From Actimicrobium sp034313845 (GTDB lineage Bacteria; Pseudomonadota; Gammaproteobacteria; Burkholderiales; Burkholderiaceae_D), in the NCBI RefSeq assembly GCF_034313845.1, contig NZ_JAVIWN010000004.1: DNA of 64,000 nt; one strand, written 5' to 3'. The position numbers and the translations under genes were made by a program. The first letter of the stretch is position 1, and the number at the start of each line of letters is the position of its first letter. The notes below the pieces were generated by a model. It was not told the DNA's origin and ran no database searches. It saw only the letters and a program-made list of their open reading frames with translations. Below are positions 17,520-26,025 of this stretch, piece after piece.

Positions 17520-18947
17520 ATGGCGAATTTTTTCGATGAGATGTATTCCAGTGATGCCACCGGCATACGAGAGCACTATCAAGAGTTCCAGACTTGGCTG
17601 ACAGAGCAGCCCGCCACCATCATCGCCCGCAAGCAGGCTGAAGCCGACCTGATTTTTCGTCGTGTCGGTATCACGTTCGCCGTGTATGGCGACGATGCCG
17701 ACAACGATGCGGGCACCGAACGGCTGATCCCGTTCGATATCATTCCGCGCATCATCACCGCTGCCGAATGGGCCCATCTCGAAACCGGGCTGGTGCAGCG
17801 TGTCAAAGCGCTCAACATGTTCCTGCACGATATTTATCACGACCAGAACATCATCAAGGCCGGCGTGATCCCGGCCGAGCAGATTTACAAGAACGCCCAG
17901 TACCGGCCGGAAATGCAGAACGTCTCGGTGGTCAACGACATCTATGCCCACATCGCCGGCGTCGACATCGTGCGCGCCGGAGCCGGTGAATTCTATGTGC
18001 TCGAAGATAACTTGCGGGTGCCGTCGGGCGTTTCGTACATGCTGGAAAACCGCAAGATGATGATGCGGCTGTTCCCTGATTTGTTCGTGCGCCACCAGAT
18101 CGCTCCGGTGGCGCACTATCCCGACATGTTGCTCGATAACCTGCGCTCGGTGGCACCGGTCGGCGTGATTGATGCGACCGTGGTCGTGATGTCGCCGGGG
18201 ATGTACAACTCGGCTTATTTTGAACATGCGTTCCTGGCCCAGCAAATGGGTGTCGAACTAGTCGAAGGCAAGGACATGTTCGTCGACGGGAATCTGGTCT
18301 ACATGCGCACCACGCGTGGCCCGCAGCGGGTCGACGTGATCTATCGCCGCCTCGATGACGACTTCCTCGATCCGAAAGCCTTCCGGCCCGACTCGGCGCT
18401 GGGCGTACCGGGCTTGCTGGAAGCATATCGCGAAGGCGGCGTCACGCTGGCCAATGCAATCGGCACCGGCGTCGCCGACGACAAGTCGATCTATCCGTTT
18501 GTGCCGGAGATGGTGCGCTTCTACCTGAGCGAAGAACCCATCCTCAACAACGTACCGACCTTCCAGTGCAGAAAAAAAGAGGACCTCGCTTACACGCTGT
18601 CCCATCTGCCCGAACTGGTGGTCAAGGAAGTCCACGGTGCCGGCGGCTACGGCATGCTGGTCGGCCCGGCCGCCACGCAAGCCGAGATCGCCGATTTCCG
18701 CGCCCGCCTGATCGCCAAGCCCGAAGGCTATATTGCGCAACCTACACTGGCACTGTCGGCCTGCCCGACTTACGTCAATGCCGGTATCGCACCCCGCCAC
18801 ATCGACCTGCGCCCGTTCGTGCTGTCCGGAAAAACCGTCGCGATGGTTCCCGGCGGCCTCACCCGCGTCGCTCTCAAAGAGGGTTCCCTGGTAGTCAATT
18901 CCTCCCAGGGCGGCGGTACCAAAGACACCTGGATCCTGGAGAAATGA
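17520..18947 (+). CDS. Circularly permuted ATP-grasp type 2 protein
   Basis: 475 residues from the ATG at 17520 (MANFFDEMYSSDATGIREHY). Conserved blocks of the DUF404/DUF407 family: LNMFLHDIYHDQNIIKAG, FYVLEDNLRVPSGVSYMLENR (split here for length), FVDGNLVYMRTTRGPQRVDV, VKEVHGAGGYGMLVGP and SSQGGGTKDTWIL. The fold is an ATP-grasp with circular permutation; the reaction is unknown but peptide-bond or amine ligation is proposed for the family. It is followed one base later by an alpha-E gene and then the Anbu peptidase gene, a conserved trio. Confidence 0.9.
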   Translation: MANFFDEMYSSDATGIREHYQEFQTWLTEQPATIIARKQAEADLIFRRVGITFAVYGDDADNDAGTERLIPFDIIPRIITAAEWAHLETGLVQRVKALNMFLHDIYHDQNIIKAGVIPAEQIYKNAQYRPEMQNVSVVNDIYAHIAGVDIVRAGAGEFYVLEDNLRVPSGVSYMLENRKMMMRLFPDLFVRHQIAPVAHYPDMLLDNLRSVAPVGVIDATVVVMSPGMYNSAYFEHAFLAQQMGVELVEGKDMFVDGNLVYMRTTRGPQRVDVIYRRLDDDFLDPKAFRPDSALGVPGLLEAYREGGVTLANAIGTGVADDKSIYPFVPEMVRFYLSEEPILNNVPTFQCRKKEDLAYTLSHLPELVVKEVHGAGGYGMLVGPAATQAEIADFRARLIAKPEGYIAQPTLALSACPTYVNAGIAPRHIDLRPFVLSGKTVAMVPGGLTRVALKEGSLVVNSSQGGGTKDTWILEK

Positions 18948-18948
18948 C

Positions 18949-19899
18949 ATGCTGAGCCGCACCGCTGACCACTTGTTCTGGATGGCCCGTTATACCGAAC
19001 GCGCCGAAAATACCGCGCGCATGCTCGACGTCAATACCGAGACCGGCTTGCTGCCGCAATCGAAGGACGCCGCCATCCGCGGCTGGCGCGCGCTGCTCGA
19101 AATCTCCGAGTTGCAGGAATTGTTCGACGCCAAATATCCGAAGCTGACCCCCAAGGATGTGCTTGATTTCATGGTCAAGGACATGAGCAATCCGTCCTCG
19201 ATCGCCTCCTGCCTGAAACGGGCGCGCGAAAACGCCCGCGCCGTGCGCGGAACGCTGACCACCGAAGTCTGGGAAACCCACAACGCCACCTGGCTGGAGT
19301 TGCAAGGCAAACTGCGTGACGGCGAACTGGAAGAAGATCCGATCAAGCTGTTCGAGTGGGTCAAATACCGCTCGCACCTGTCGCGCGGCGTCACCATCGG
19401 CACCACGCTCAAGGATGAAGCGTTCTACTTCATCCGCATCGGCACGTTCCTGGAACGGGCCGACAACACGGCCCGCATCCTCGATGTGAAATTCCATGGC
19501 ACCGGCCCGAACCCGCCGCAGCCGCATGACCATCAGCTCGATTTTTACTACTGGGCCGCGCTGTTGCGCTCGGTCTCGGCGTTTGAAATCTACCGCAAGG
19601 TGTATCGCGACGTCATCACCCCGGCCCGCGTGGCCGAGTTGCTGATCCTGCGTGAAAACATGCCACGCTCGCTGCTGGCCTGCATGACCGAGCTGGTCAA
19701 CAACCTGCACTATGTCGGGACCGATGCCTCGCGCGAAACCGAACGACTGGCCGGCATCCTCAAGGCCGAGTTGCAATATGGCCGGATTGCCGATATCCAG
19801 GCCGCTGGTCTGGACAACTATCTGACCGAATTCCTCGAACGGATCGGTGACCTCGGTGCCCGCGTCAGCAGCGACTTCCTGGTGCCGCTAGCCGCCTGA
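18949..19899 (+). CDS. Alpha-E domain protein
   Basis: 316 residues, all-helical, starting MLSRTADHLFWMARYTERAEN, the hallmark of the alpha-E family; ERADNTARILDVKFH in the second half repeats the theme. The alpha-E domain is regularly encoded beside a circularly permuted ATP-grasp gene and sometimes fused to it. Biochemical role unknown. It begins one base after the ATP-grasp stop codon; a hairpin and T-rich stretch follow. Confidence 0.9.
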   Translation: MLSRTADHLFWMARYTERAENTARMLDVNTETGLLPQSKDAAIRGWRALLEISELQELFDAKYPKLTPKDVLDFMVKDMSNPSSIASCLKRARENARAVRGTLTTEVWETHNATWLELQGKLRDGELEEDPIKLFEWVKYRSHLSRGVTIGTTLKDEAFYFIRIGTFLERADNTARILDVKFHGTGPNPPQPHDHQLDFYYWAALLRSVSAFEIYRKVYRDVITPARVAELLILRENMPRSLLACMTELVNNLHYVGTDASRETERLAGILKAELQYGRIADIQAAGLDNYLTEFLERIGDLGARVSSDFLVPLAA

Positions 19900-19917
19900 G
19901 CGAACAGGACTGACGGT

Positions 19918-19950
19918 GATTTCCCGCACAGGGAATCATCGTTAATTTTT
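19918..19950 (+). terminator. Possible terminator after the alpha-E gene
   Basis: GATTTCCC-gcaca-GGGAATC hairpin with one bulge, followed by ATCGTTAATTTTT. Stem is short, so efficiency is uncertain; it would separate the ATP-grasp/alpha-E pair from the Anbu gene. Confidence 0.45.
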
Positions 19951-20018
19951 ATTTCCAAAAAGCAAATCCCCGCAACTTTCTGTAGAATCGTTTACTTGTT
20001 TTATTACAGGTACGATCC

Positions 20019-20891
20019 ATGACTTATTGCGTTGCCATGCGTCTCGACGCAGGCCTGGTTTTCTTGTCCGACTCCCGCACCAACGCCGGAGTGGACCATG
20101 TCGGCACCTTCCGCAAGATGAGCGTGTTCGAGGTTCCCGGTGACCGGATGATGGTCATGCTGACCGCCGGCAACCTGGCCATTTCACAATCGGTGCGCCA
20201 ACTCCTGTCGGACTTCAAGAACAAAGCGGGTCGCACGCTCTGGACTGCCACCTCGATGTACGAAGCCGCCCAGATCATCGGTGAGGCGATCCGCGCCGTG
20301 CATGAGCGCGATTGCCAGGCACTCGACAAATTCGGCATTTCATTCAACGCCAGCATGATCTTCGGCGGTCAGATCAAGGGCGAGCGCTGCCGGCTGTTCC
20401 AGATCTACAGCGCCGGCAATTTCATCGAGTCGCTCGATGACAGCGTCTACCTGCAGATTGGTGAATCGAAATACGGCAAGCCGATCATCGACCGCGTGGT
20501 CAGTCTCGACACCTCGCTTGACGAAGCGGCCAAGTGCGCCCTGATCTCGATGGATTCGACGCTGCGCTCGAACATCTCGGTCGGCCTGCCGCTCGACTTG
20601 CTGGTCTATGAAGCCGACCGACTGGCTGTCACCCGCTTCGTCACCATCGACGAAAAAAACCAGTACTTCCGCATGATCCGCGACAGCTGGGGCGAACAAC
20701 TCAAACGCGTCTTCGACGGCATCGACGATCCGGTCTGGGACGCTGCGCCGGAAGTCGTAGGCAATGTGTTGAGCAACACCACCATGCGCAGCAAGCCGGT
20801 GCGGGTTGCCGCACCGGCGGGTCTGGCGGTGGGTGCGAGCGAGCCGTTGCAGGTTCTCGCGCAGGATGTGGGCAACAAGTTGCAACCGTAA
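20019..20891 (+). CDS. Proteasome-type peptidase, Anbu family
   Basis: 290 residues. The protein begins MTYCVAMRLDAGLVFLSDSR, with Thr immediately after the initiator Met. That Thr would become the N-terminal nucleophile, as in HslV and proteasome beta subunits. Further family blocks are NAGVDHVGTFRKM, MLTAGNLAISQSV and FGISFNASMIFGGQIKG. Anbu assembles into large open rings; its physiological substrate is unknown. In many proteobacteria it travels with the ATP-grasp and alpha-E genes found just upstream and with a transglutaminase-like gene, which is absent here. It ends at a tandem REP array shared with recQ. Confidence 0.9.
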   Translation: MTYCVAMRLDAGLVFLSDSRTNAGVDHVGTFRKMSVFEVPGDRMMVMLTAGNLAISQSVRQLLSDFKNKAGRTLWTATSMYEAAQIIGEAIRAVHERDCQALDKFGISFNASMIFGGQIKGERCRLFQIYSAGNFIESLDDSVYLQIGESKYGKPIIDRVVSLDTSLDEAAKCALISMDSTLRSNISVGLPLDLLVYEADRLAVTRFVTIDEKNQYFRMIRDSWGEQLKRVFDGIDDPVWDAAPEVVGNVLSNTTMRSKPVRVAAPAGLAVGASEPLQVLAQDVGNKLQP

Positions 20892-20926
20892 TTGCCGGTG
20901 AATTGGCGAGGGGATGCGGTGCATTC

Positions 20927-21097
20927 GGTGCAATAACCGAAGGGCATTGCACCGACCAAACCCACCCCGCGTAGGGTGCAATAACCGAAGGGCATTGCAC
21001 CGACCAAACCCACCCCGCGTAGGGTGCAATAACCGAAGGGCATTGCACCGACCAAACCCACCCCGCGTAGGGTGCAATAACCGAAGGGCATTGCACC
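20927..21097 (+). repeat. Tandem array of four REP-like palindromes, 48-bp period
   Basis: Four identical 27-bp palindromes start at 20927, 20975, 21023 and 21071. They are separated by a 21-bp spacer (GACCAAACCCACC then CCGCGTAG) that is the same in all three gaps. The array fills the gap between the convergent Anbu and recQ genes and ends 2 bp before the recQ stop codon. It can fold into serial hairpins in either transcript. Confidence 0.95.
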
Positions 21098-21099
21098 GT

Positions 21100-22935
21100 C
21101 TAACCGTCCACCAGCTCCGCAATCAAGCCAACAATCTCCGCACCATACGTCTCCAGCTTCTTCTCGCCAACGCCGCTGACGCCACGCAAGTCATCAAGCG
21201 AACCCGGCCGCGCCTTGGCGATTTCGCGCATCGTCGCGTCATGGAAAATCACGTACGCCGGCACGTTGTGCTTGCGCGCGGTTTCGACCCGCCACCAGCG
21301 CAGCTTGTCGAAAATCACCTGGTCGAGTCCGCTCAATTCGTTCTCGACATACCCCTTCGGTGCCTTGCCGGAAGCGGCGCGTCGCGCCTTGACCGGCTTC
21401 TGGTATTCACGCAACTGAACCTGCTCGCCGCCACGCAAGACCGGCTTGGCGGCATCGGTCAGCTTGAGCGCGTTATACGACTCGTAATCGACAGCGACCA
21501 GACCCAGCGCAATCGACTGGCGCAAAATGGCGCGCCACTCGGCTTCGCTCAACGCAGAACCAATCCCGAACACGGATAGCTGGTCATGCCGCCATTGCTT
21601 GATCTTGTCGGACTCGATGCCACGCAACACATCAAGCACATGACCGGCACCGAAACGCTGATCCACCCGGTAGATGGCCGACAGCAACTTTTGTACCGGC
21701 ACCGTGGCGTTGAACGAGACCGGCGGATTGAGACAGGTATCGCAGTTGCCGCAGGGCTCGGAATGCTGGCCAAAATACTCCAGCAAATGGCGGCGTCGGC
21801 AACCCAGCGTTTCACACAGACCCAGCATCGCGTCGAGCTTGACGCCGAGTACGCGCTTGAAAGTCTCGTCGGCTTCAGACTCATCGATCATGCGGCGCTG
21901 CTGCACGACATCCTGCAAACCGTAAGCCATCCACGCATTGGCGGGCTGGCCATCGCGGCCGCCACGACCAGTTTCCTGATAGTAGCCTTCAATACTTTTG
22001 GGCAGGTCGAGATGCGCAACAAAGCGCACATCGGGCTTGTCGATGCCCATGCCGAACGCAATCGTGGCCGTCATCACGATGCCTTCTTCGCGCAGGAAAC
22101 GCGCCTGATTCTTGCTGCGTTCCTCGAACTTCATCCCGGCGTGGTACGGCAGCGCGCGGATGCCGCTGGCGTTGAGAAACTCGGCGGTTTCTTCGACTTT
22201 TTTGCGCGACAGGCAATACACGATGCCGGAGTCACCCATGTGTTCGGCCTGGATAAAATCGAGCAGCTGCTTGCGGCCGTTGGCCTTCTCGACGATCTGG
22301 TAACGGATGTTGGGACGATCGAACGACGAGATGAACATCCTGGCGGCATCAAGCTGCAGGCGATGGGCGATCTCGGTCCGGGTTTGCTGGTCGGCGGTGG
22401 CGGTCAGCGCGATGCGCGGCACGTCCGGAAAGCGTTCGTGCAGGATCGACAGCTTGATGTATTCAGGACGGAAATCATGCCCCCATTGCGACACGCAATG
22501 CGCTTCGTCGATCGCAAACAGCGCGATCTTCGAGGCCGACAGCAGGTCGAGGCAGCGCGGTGTCATCAGCCGTTCCGGCGCGACATAGACCAGATCGAGT
22601 TCGCCGGTCCGCACCATGCGCTCGATCCGCGAGGCTTCTTCGTAAGTCTGGGTCGAGTTCAGGAACGCAGCCCGCACGCCGACTTCGGCCAGCGCATCGA
22701 CCTGATCCTGCATCAGGGCAATGAGCGGGGAAATCACGACACCCACACCCTCGCGCAGCAGCGACGGAATCTGATAACACAACGACTTGCCGCCGCCGGT
22801 CGGCATCAGCACCAGCGCATCGCCGCCTTGCGCGATCAGTTCGACAATCTCGGCTTGCTGGCCGCGGAAGGAGGAATAACCGAACACGGTTTCCAGCAAG
22901 TGCAATGCGCGTTCAGGGGTACTGGTGTCGGTCAT
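21100..22935 (-). CDS. recQ: ATP-dependent DNA helicase RecQ
   Basis: 611 residues, typical length. Walker A is MPTGGGKSLCYQIPS, the DEAH box is AIDEAHCVSQWGHDFRPEY, and the helicase C motifs end in YYQETGRGGRDGQPA. A four-cysteine zinc region follows (LGCRRRHLLEYFG, CGNCDTCLNPP), then the RQC winged helix and a C-terminal HRDC domain (VFDKLRWWRVETARKHNV-like, here DKLRWWRVETARKHNVPAYV). Unwinds forked and joint molecules in recombination and replication restart. Confidence 0.97.
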   Translation of the reverse strand: MTDTSTPERALHLLETVFGYSSFRGQQAEIVELIAQGGDALVLMPTGGGKSLCYQIPSLLREGVGVVISPLIALMQDQVDALAEVGVRAAFLNSTQTYEEASRIERMVRTGELDLVYVAPERLMTPRCLDLLSASKIALFAIDEAHCVSQWGHDFRPEYIKLSILHERFPDVPRIALTATADQQTRTEIAHRLQLDAARMFISSFDRPNIRYQIVEKANGRKQLLDFIQAEHMGDSGIVYCLSRKKVEETAEFLNASGIRALPYHAGMKFEERSKNQARFLREEGIVMTATIAFGMGIDKPDVRFVAHLDLPKSIEGYYQETGRGGRDGQPANAWMAYGLQDVVQQRRMIDESEADETFKRVLGVKLDAMLGLCETLGCRRRHLLEYFGQHSEPCGNCDTCLNPPVSFNATVPVQKLLSAIYRVDQRFGAGHVLDVLRGIESDKIKQWRHDQLSVFGIGSALSEAEWRAILRQSIALGLVAVDYESYNALKLTDAAKPVLRGGEQVQLREYQKPVKARRAASGKAPKGYVENELSGLDQVIFDKLRWWRVETARKHNVPAYVIFHDATMREIAKARPGSLDDLRGVSGVGEKKLETYGAEIVGLIAELVDG

Positions 22936-22976
22936 TCCGTCTTCAAAAGTAGGTGTACTGGGGCGTGCATTCGGGC

Positions 22977-23810
22977 TTAGTCAGCCCAGACAACCAGGCC
23001 ACTGTAGGCGGTTGCGAGGATCACGAAACCGAACACGATGCGATACCACGCAAAAATGGTGAAATCATGCGAACTGATGTAACGCAGCAACCAGCGCACG
23101 CAAAAGAAGGCCGAGACAAACGCCGCCAGTGTGCCGATACCGAACAGCGGTACGTCATCGACGGACAGCAGTGTACGGGCCTTGTACAGCGAATATACCG
23201 TCGCACCAAGCAGCGTCGGGATCGCCAGAAAAAACGAGAACTCGGTGGCCGCCTTGCGCGACAGCCCGAACAGCATGCCGCCGATAATAGTTGCACCCGA
23301 CCGACTGGTACCCGGGATCAGCGCGAAGGCTTGTGCCACACCGACCTTGAGCGCATCAAGTGCCGTCATCTGGTCGACTGACTCGATGCGCGGCGGCATC
23401 GGGTTGCGCTTGTTGCGACGCTCGACCCACAGGATGATCAGACCACCGGCGATGAAAGCCAGCGCGACCGGTACCGGCGCAAATAGTTTGGCCTTGATGG
23501 CACTGCTGAAGATCAAGCCGAGGACGGCAGCAGGAATGAAAGCGATCACCAGATTAATGGCAAATTTCTGCGCGCCGCGATCGCTGAACAAGCCGGTACA
23601 GACATGCAGCAAGCGGGCCCGGTACTCCCAGACGATGGCCAGAATGGCACCAGCCTGAATGACAATCTCGAAGGTCTTGACTTTCTCGCCGGTGAAATCA
23701 AGCAGACTGCCTGCGAGGATCAGGTGGCCGGTCGACGAGATTGGCAGAAATTCCGTCAAACCTTCGACGATGCCCATGATCAGGGCTTTAAGTGCGAGAA
23801 CAATATCCAT
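22977..23810 (-). CDS. uppP: Undecaprenyl-diphosphatase UppP/BacA
   Basis: 277 residues from the ATG at 23810; a TTG seven codons upstream is unlikely. Multi-pass inner membrane protein with both active-site signatures, EGLTEFLPISSTGHLIL and IPGTSRSGATI. Recycles undecaprenyl diphosphate for peptidoglycan and polysaccharide synthesis, and the family confers bacitracin tolerance. Confidence 0.96.
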   Translation of the reverse strand: MDIVLALKALIMGIVEGLTEFLPISSTGHLILAGSLLDFTGEKVKTFEIVIQAGAILAIVWEYRARLLHVCTGLFSDRGAQKFAINLVIAFIPAAVLGLIFSSAIKAKLFAPVPVALAFIAGGLIILWVERRNKRNPMPPRIESVDQMTALDALKVGVAQAFALIPGTSRSGATIIGGMLFGLSRKAATEFSFFLAIPTLLGATVYSLYKARTLLSVDDVPLFGIGTLAAFVSAFFCVRWLLRYISSHDFTIFAWYRIVFGFVILATAYSGLVVWAD

Positions 23811-23842
23811 GGGGGAAGTGGGCTTTGGCAACGATGGAAAAT

Positions 23843-23867
23843 CCCCGCGGAATCCGTTTCCTGCGGG
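23843..23867 (-). terminator. Likely terminator after the DUF1439 lipoprotein gene
   Basis: On the minus strand CCCGCAGGAA-acgga-TTCCGCGGGG, nearly perfect with one bulge, followed by ATTTTCC. It lies about 20 bp past the lipoprotein stop codon and upstream of uppP. Confidence 0.5.
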
Positions 23868-23887
23868 CTGAAAATACAGTGAACAAC

Positions 23888-24442
23888 TTATTTTATCGCT
23901 GCGAAGGTTACCACGAGGACTGCGGCCTGCGTCGCGATACTAACCGGTATGAAAGTTGACCCGCCATAATGCAAATCTTCTGAAGCAAAAGAAACCAGCG
24001 GCATGTCCTGCAGGATATTCCCGGCCAGCGCGCCGGCAGCCAGCGCTACTTGACTGGCCAGCACCGGATCAATGCCATCGAGTGCGATGCGATCGATGCG
24101 GGGCTGCACCACCACAATCGACCGTTGCTGCGCATCGAGCTGCAGTGTTCCCGACAACACAAAATTGCCTTGCCAGACGCGTCGCGTAAAAGCCGGAGCG
24201 ACGCGGGCGTCAAGCGTAACGCTGATCCGGTTGTCCTCGGGATACAGCGCCACACGCGGATTGCTCAAGCGGATATCGATCAAATCCATCGGCCGCTGGC
24301 TCAACGGAAACTTGCGCTCGGCGGCGCTTTGCAGGCGCGCCAGCGGAACGACCACGTCGCGCGGACCAGGCAGGCTGGCGCACGCGCCCAGCCCAAGCAG
24401 AAGGAATAGCAGGAAAGCGCTGCGCAGGCGGTGAAATGGCAT
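23888..24442 (-). CDS. DUF1439 family lipoprotein (YceB-like)
   Basis: 184 residues. A lipoprotein signal peptide with hydrophobic FLLFLLLGLGACAS places the lipobox at LGAC and the lipidated Cys at residue 20. The mature part (LQSAAERKFPLSQRPMDLIDIRLSNPRV ... PALDGIDPVL-type strand pattern) matches the DUF1439/YceB fold, a tubular lipid-binding-like domain. Exact function is not established. No obvious operon partner; uppP follows after a probable terminator. Confidence 0.78.
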   Translation of the reverse strand: MPFHRLRSAFLLFLLLGLGACASLPGPRDVVVPLARLQSAAERKFPLSQRPMDLIDIRLSNPRVALYPEDNRISVTLDARVAPAFTRRVWQGNFVLSGTLQLDAQQRSIVVVQPRIDRIALDGIDPVLASQVALAAGALAGNILQDMPLVSFASEDLHYGGSTFIPVSIATQAAVLVVTFAAIK

Positions 24443-24595
24443 GGGTTTCCTTTTTTTAATATTGAACGACGTCGGCAGGACTTCATGAGCAAACGCAAAC
24501 CAGCCGCAACGACACCTTTATATAGTCCCAACAATGCGCGAGATTTTGCCACATCACGCATCCATGTAAGTCCCCCACCACAGAGAGGAATTCTT

Positions 24596-25321
24596 ATGAA
24601 AGCCTACGGAGCTGAATTTTTTGGAACATTCTGGCTGGTACTCGGCGGCTGCGGCAGCGCGGTGCTGGCAGCGGCATTTCCCGGCCTGGGGATAGGTTTG
24701 CTCGGCGTCTCGCTGGCGTTCGGTCTGACCGTCCTGACGATGGCGTTTGCCATCGGCCACCTGTCCGGTTGTCATTTGAATCCTGCCGTGTCAATCGGCT
24801 TGTGGGCCAGCGGCCGTTTCCAGGGAGAGCAAGTCGTACCCTACATCGTCGCCCAGGTGCTGGGAGCGCTGGTCGGTGCCGGCGTGCTGTACCTGATTGC
24901 CAGCGGCAAGGCTGGCTTCGATGTCACGGCCGGATTCGCCTCGAATGGATATGGCGCGCAATCCCCGGGAGGCTATTCGCTACTGGCGGCTGCGCTCAGC
25001 GAAATCGTGATGACGATGATTTTCCTGATGGTGATACTGGGCAGTACCGATCGCCGTGCGCCGCCGGGATTCGCACCACTGGCCATCGGCCTGTGCCTGA
25101 CGCTCATCCATCTGATCAGCATCCCGGTCACCAATACCTCGGTCAATCCGGCCCGCAGTACCGGGGTCGCGCTGTTTGCCGGCGGCCCCTACCTGATGCA
25201 GTTGTGGCTGTTCTGGGTGGCACCGATCATCGGCGCGTTGCTCGGGGCGCTGGCTTACCGGCTGCTGGCCGCCGAAACGACTAGTTCCGGACGTCCGGCT
25301 GCACCAGTATCCATGGCTTGA
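24596..25321 (+). CDS. aqpZ: Aquaporin Z
   Basis: 241 residues from the ATG at 24596, preceded by AGAGAGGAATT. Six transmembrane segments and two half-helices with both NPA motifs, GCHLNPAVSIG and TSVNPARSTG. The selectivity-filter arginine follows the second NPA, and the short AEFFGTFWLVLGGCGSAVL opening is typical of AqpZ. Water channel of the inner membrane. The frame is open upstream to an ATG at 24485 (MSKRKPAATT), but that extension lacks family resemblance. The 3' end overlaps the convergent DUF2288 gene by 41 bp. Confidence 0.95.
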   Translation: MKAYGAEFFGTFWLVLGGCGSAVLAAAFPGLGIGLLGVSLAFGLTVLTMAFAIGHLSGCHLNPAVSIGLWASGRFQGEQVVPYIVAQVLGALVGAGVLYLIASGKAGFDVTAGFASNGYGAQSPGGYSLLAAALSEIVMTMIFLMVILGSTDRRAPPGFAPLAIGLCLTLIHLISIPVTNTSVNPARSTGVALFAGGPYLMQLWLFWVAPIIGALLGALAYRLLAAETTSSGRPAAPVSMA

Positions 25322-25640
25322 CGATCACACTCCACAACGACGGATCAGTCTCGGTCCAGGTCGCGGCCAATGCGTCGCTGACCTTGCCGAGCAGACCGTC
25401 ACCCATCCAGGCGGTGACGGCGGCGGTATCGTCCTGTGACATGCGTACCGCCACATCGATCAGGTCCAGCGACCCATCGACCGCCACCATCACGCCCGAC
25501 GCAAAATGCGGCAGCAGTTCATGCCATTGCAGTCGGGCAGTTTCGCGATTGAGGCGGGCATGCACGATCTGGTAGGTATCAGGCTCGGTGGAGGGCTGGC
25601 GACCAGACGATGTGCTGGACGGATTGTCGGACTCAGTCAT
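25281..25640 (-). CDS. DUF2288 family protein
   Basis: 119 residues. The block ETARLQWHELLPHFASG ... VAVDGSLDLIDVAVRMSQDD ... WTETDPSLWSVIVKPWILVQPD (given in parts) fits DUF2288, a small cytoplasmic family of unknown function. The last 41 bp are antisense to the aqpZ 3' end. It is separated from slyX, upstream on the same strand, by 14 bp. Confidence 0.8.
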   Translation of the reverse strand: MTESDNPSSTSSGRQPSTEPDTYQIVHARLNRETARLQWHELLPHFASGVMVAVDGSLDLIDVAVRMSQDDTAAVTAWMGDGLLGKVSDALAATWTETDPSLWSVIVKPWILVQPDVRN

Positions 25641-25654
25641 GGGATCTTCCGGGT

Positions 25655-25861
25655 TCAGTAGTGCGGTGGCGGTTCGTGACGGGGACGGCCCTCGCCGGTG
25701 GTCTCACCGGCATTCTGCACATGCCGCGCCAGCGCGGCGCACAGCACCTCCAGCTCGGCGATCTGCTTTTGCTGGCGCACCACCACATCGTTGAGTGCAT
25801 CAACCAGATCTTCCTGGCGAGACAGTTTGATTTCAATATCGATCAGGCGGTCTTCAGTCAT
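25655..25861 (-). CDS. slyX: SlyX family protein
   Basis: 68 residues. A single amphipathic coiled-coil helix (RLIDIEIKLSRQEDLVDALN, then VVRQQKQIAELE) ends with the Pro/His-rich tail PRHEPPPHY that marks SlyX. Function is unknown in general. Likely co-transcribed with the DUF2288 gene. Confidence 0.88.
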   Translation of the reverse strand: MTEDRLIDIEIKLSRQEDLVDALNDVVVRQQKQIAELEVLCAALARHVQNAGETTGEGRPRHEPPPHY

Positions 25862-26025
25862 TGGGGGCGGTCAGAAAATTCATTTTGGCGCGGATTGTCT
25901 CATGGTCCGCCGACACCGTACCGACACCACGATGACGAATCGGCCATCCTTGACGCTGCGCGACCTCCGCCGTATATTGCATCCTTGTTACTGACTCATC
26001 AGTAAGTTAATTTCACTCCCGATCG

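Noticed and set aside
20927..21097. Short direct repeats with constant 21-bp spacers, possible CRISPR
   Set aside because: The spacers are identical to each other, the repeat is a perfect palindrome found across the window, and there are no cas genes.
20606..21122. Minus-strand frames with repeated CNALRLLHPT-like units
   Set aside because: These are translations of the REP array, not a repeat protein.
21586..22980. Plus-strand 464-residue open frame
   Set aside because: Antisense to recQ.
24485..24595. N-terminal extension of aqpZ from an upstream ATG
   Set aside because: In frame, but the extra residues are unlike aquaporins and a good ribosome-binding site precedes the ATG at 24596.
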